Below, piece by piece: positions 22,452 through 22,486 of a DNA stretch of 22,486 bases. The stretch's first letter is position 1, and every line of letters starts with the position of its first letter. Source of the stretch: Lachnospira sp. UBA2821 (GTDB taxonomy: Bacteria; Bacillota; Clostridia; Lachnospirales; Lachnospiraceae); contig DEGR01000044.1 in NCBI GenBank assembly GCA_002351535.1, positions 12,860 to 35,345 on the forward strand, written 5' to 3'. A model generated the notes under the pieces. The model was given only the letters and a program-made list of their open reading frames with translations. It made no database searches and was not told where the DNA came from. The position numbers and the translations under genes were made by a program.

Positions 22452-22486
22452 AAGTACTTTGAAAAGCAATGTTAACAACTTAGTAG

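Noticed and set aside
1..22486. Mobile elements, prophage genes or CRISPR arrays
   Set aside because: No transposase, integrase, phage structural gene, or regularly spaced repeat seen; the amidase lacks phage neighbours and has a membrane anchor.

Overview
The window is a chromosomal segment from a low-GC Firmicute. Codon use, strong AAGGAG-type ribosome binding sites and close protein resemblance by eye suggest Lachnospiraceae (Clostridia), perhaps near Lachnospira/Eubacterium/Roseburia; genus is inference. I see no insertion sequence, prophage or CRISPR array. Most of the window is housekeeping DNA in short operons bounded by clear hairpin terminators.

Layout. 1-29: 5' half of a tRNA gene on the minus strand, cut by the window edge, with its own promoter. 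213-1298: asd, aspartate-semialdehyde dehydrogenase, with promoter and terminator. 1507-5412: a three-gene run of nfo (endonuclease IV), an ABC-F ATPase and an M18 aminopeptidase, closed by a bidirectional terminator shared with a convergent 170-residue orphan gene (5491-6003, minus). 6191-9152: lepA-hemW. 9258-9755: small membrane protein. 9858-11312: guaB.

11481-14578 is a MacB/FtsX-type ABC exporter: two four-helix permeases and an ATPase, tightly coupled. It converges on an ECF sigma factor/zinc-finger anti-sigma operon (14611-16124, minus). That operon carries a near-ideal ECF-type promoter upstream (TGTAAC-N16-CGTC), so it is probably autoregulated. Divergent from it, 16465-19314 holds a membrane-anchored peptidoglycan amidase and a GAF-PAS-GGDEF-EAL cyclic-di-GMP protein. 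They sit behind a highly structured leader of about 125 nt with two copies of a CTGCGAAGCAG hairpin. 11.5-19.3 kb therefore looks like a cell-envelope/signalling neighbourhood.

19347-20728 (minus) is pyrBI, the catalytic and regulatory chains of aspartate transcarbamoylase. Divergent from pyrB, 20911-22390 encodes two overlapping, unrecognised proteins. Both look like MinD/CpaE-type ATPase folds that have lost the P-loop, and both lack an ATG start. They may be the upstream end of a Tad/Flp-pilus-like or other secretion locus outside the window. The last 80 bases hold a possible promoter and hairpins with no gene.

The items most worth a second look are the P-loop-less MinD-like pair, the structured leader before the amidase, the ECF autoregulatory promoter, and the 10-codon overlapping ORF in front of the GGDEF-EAL gene.
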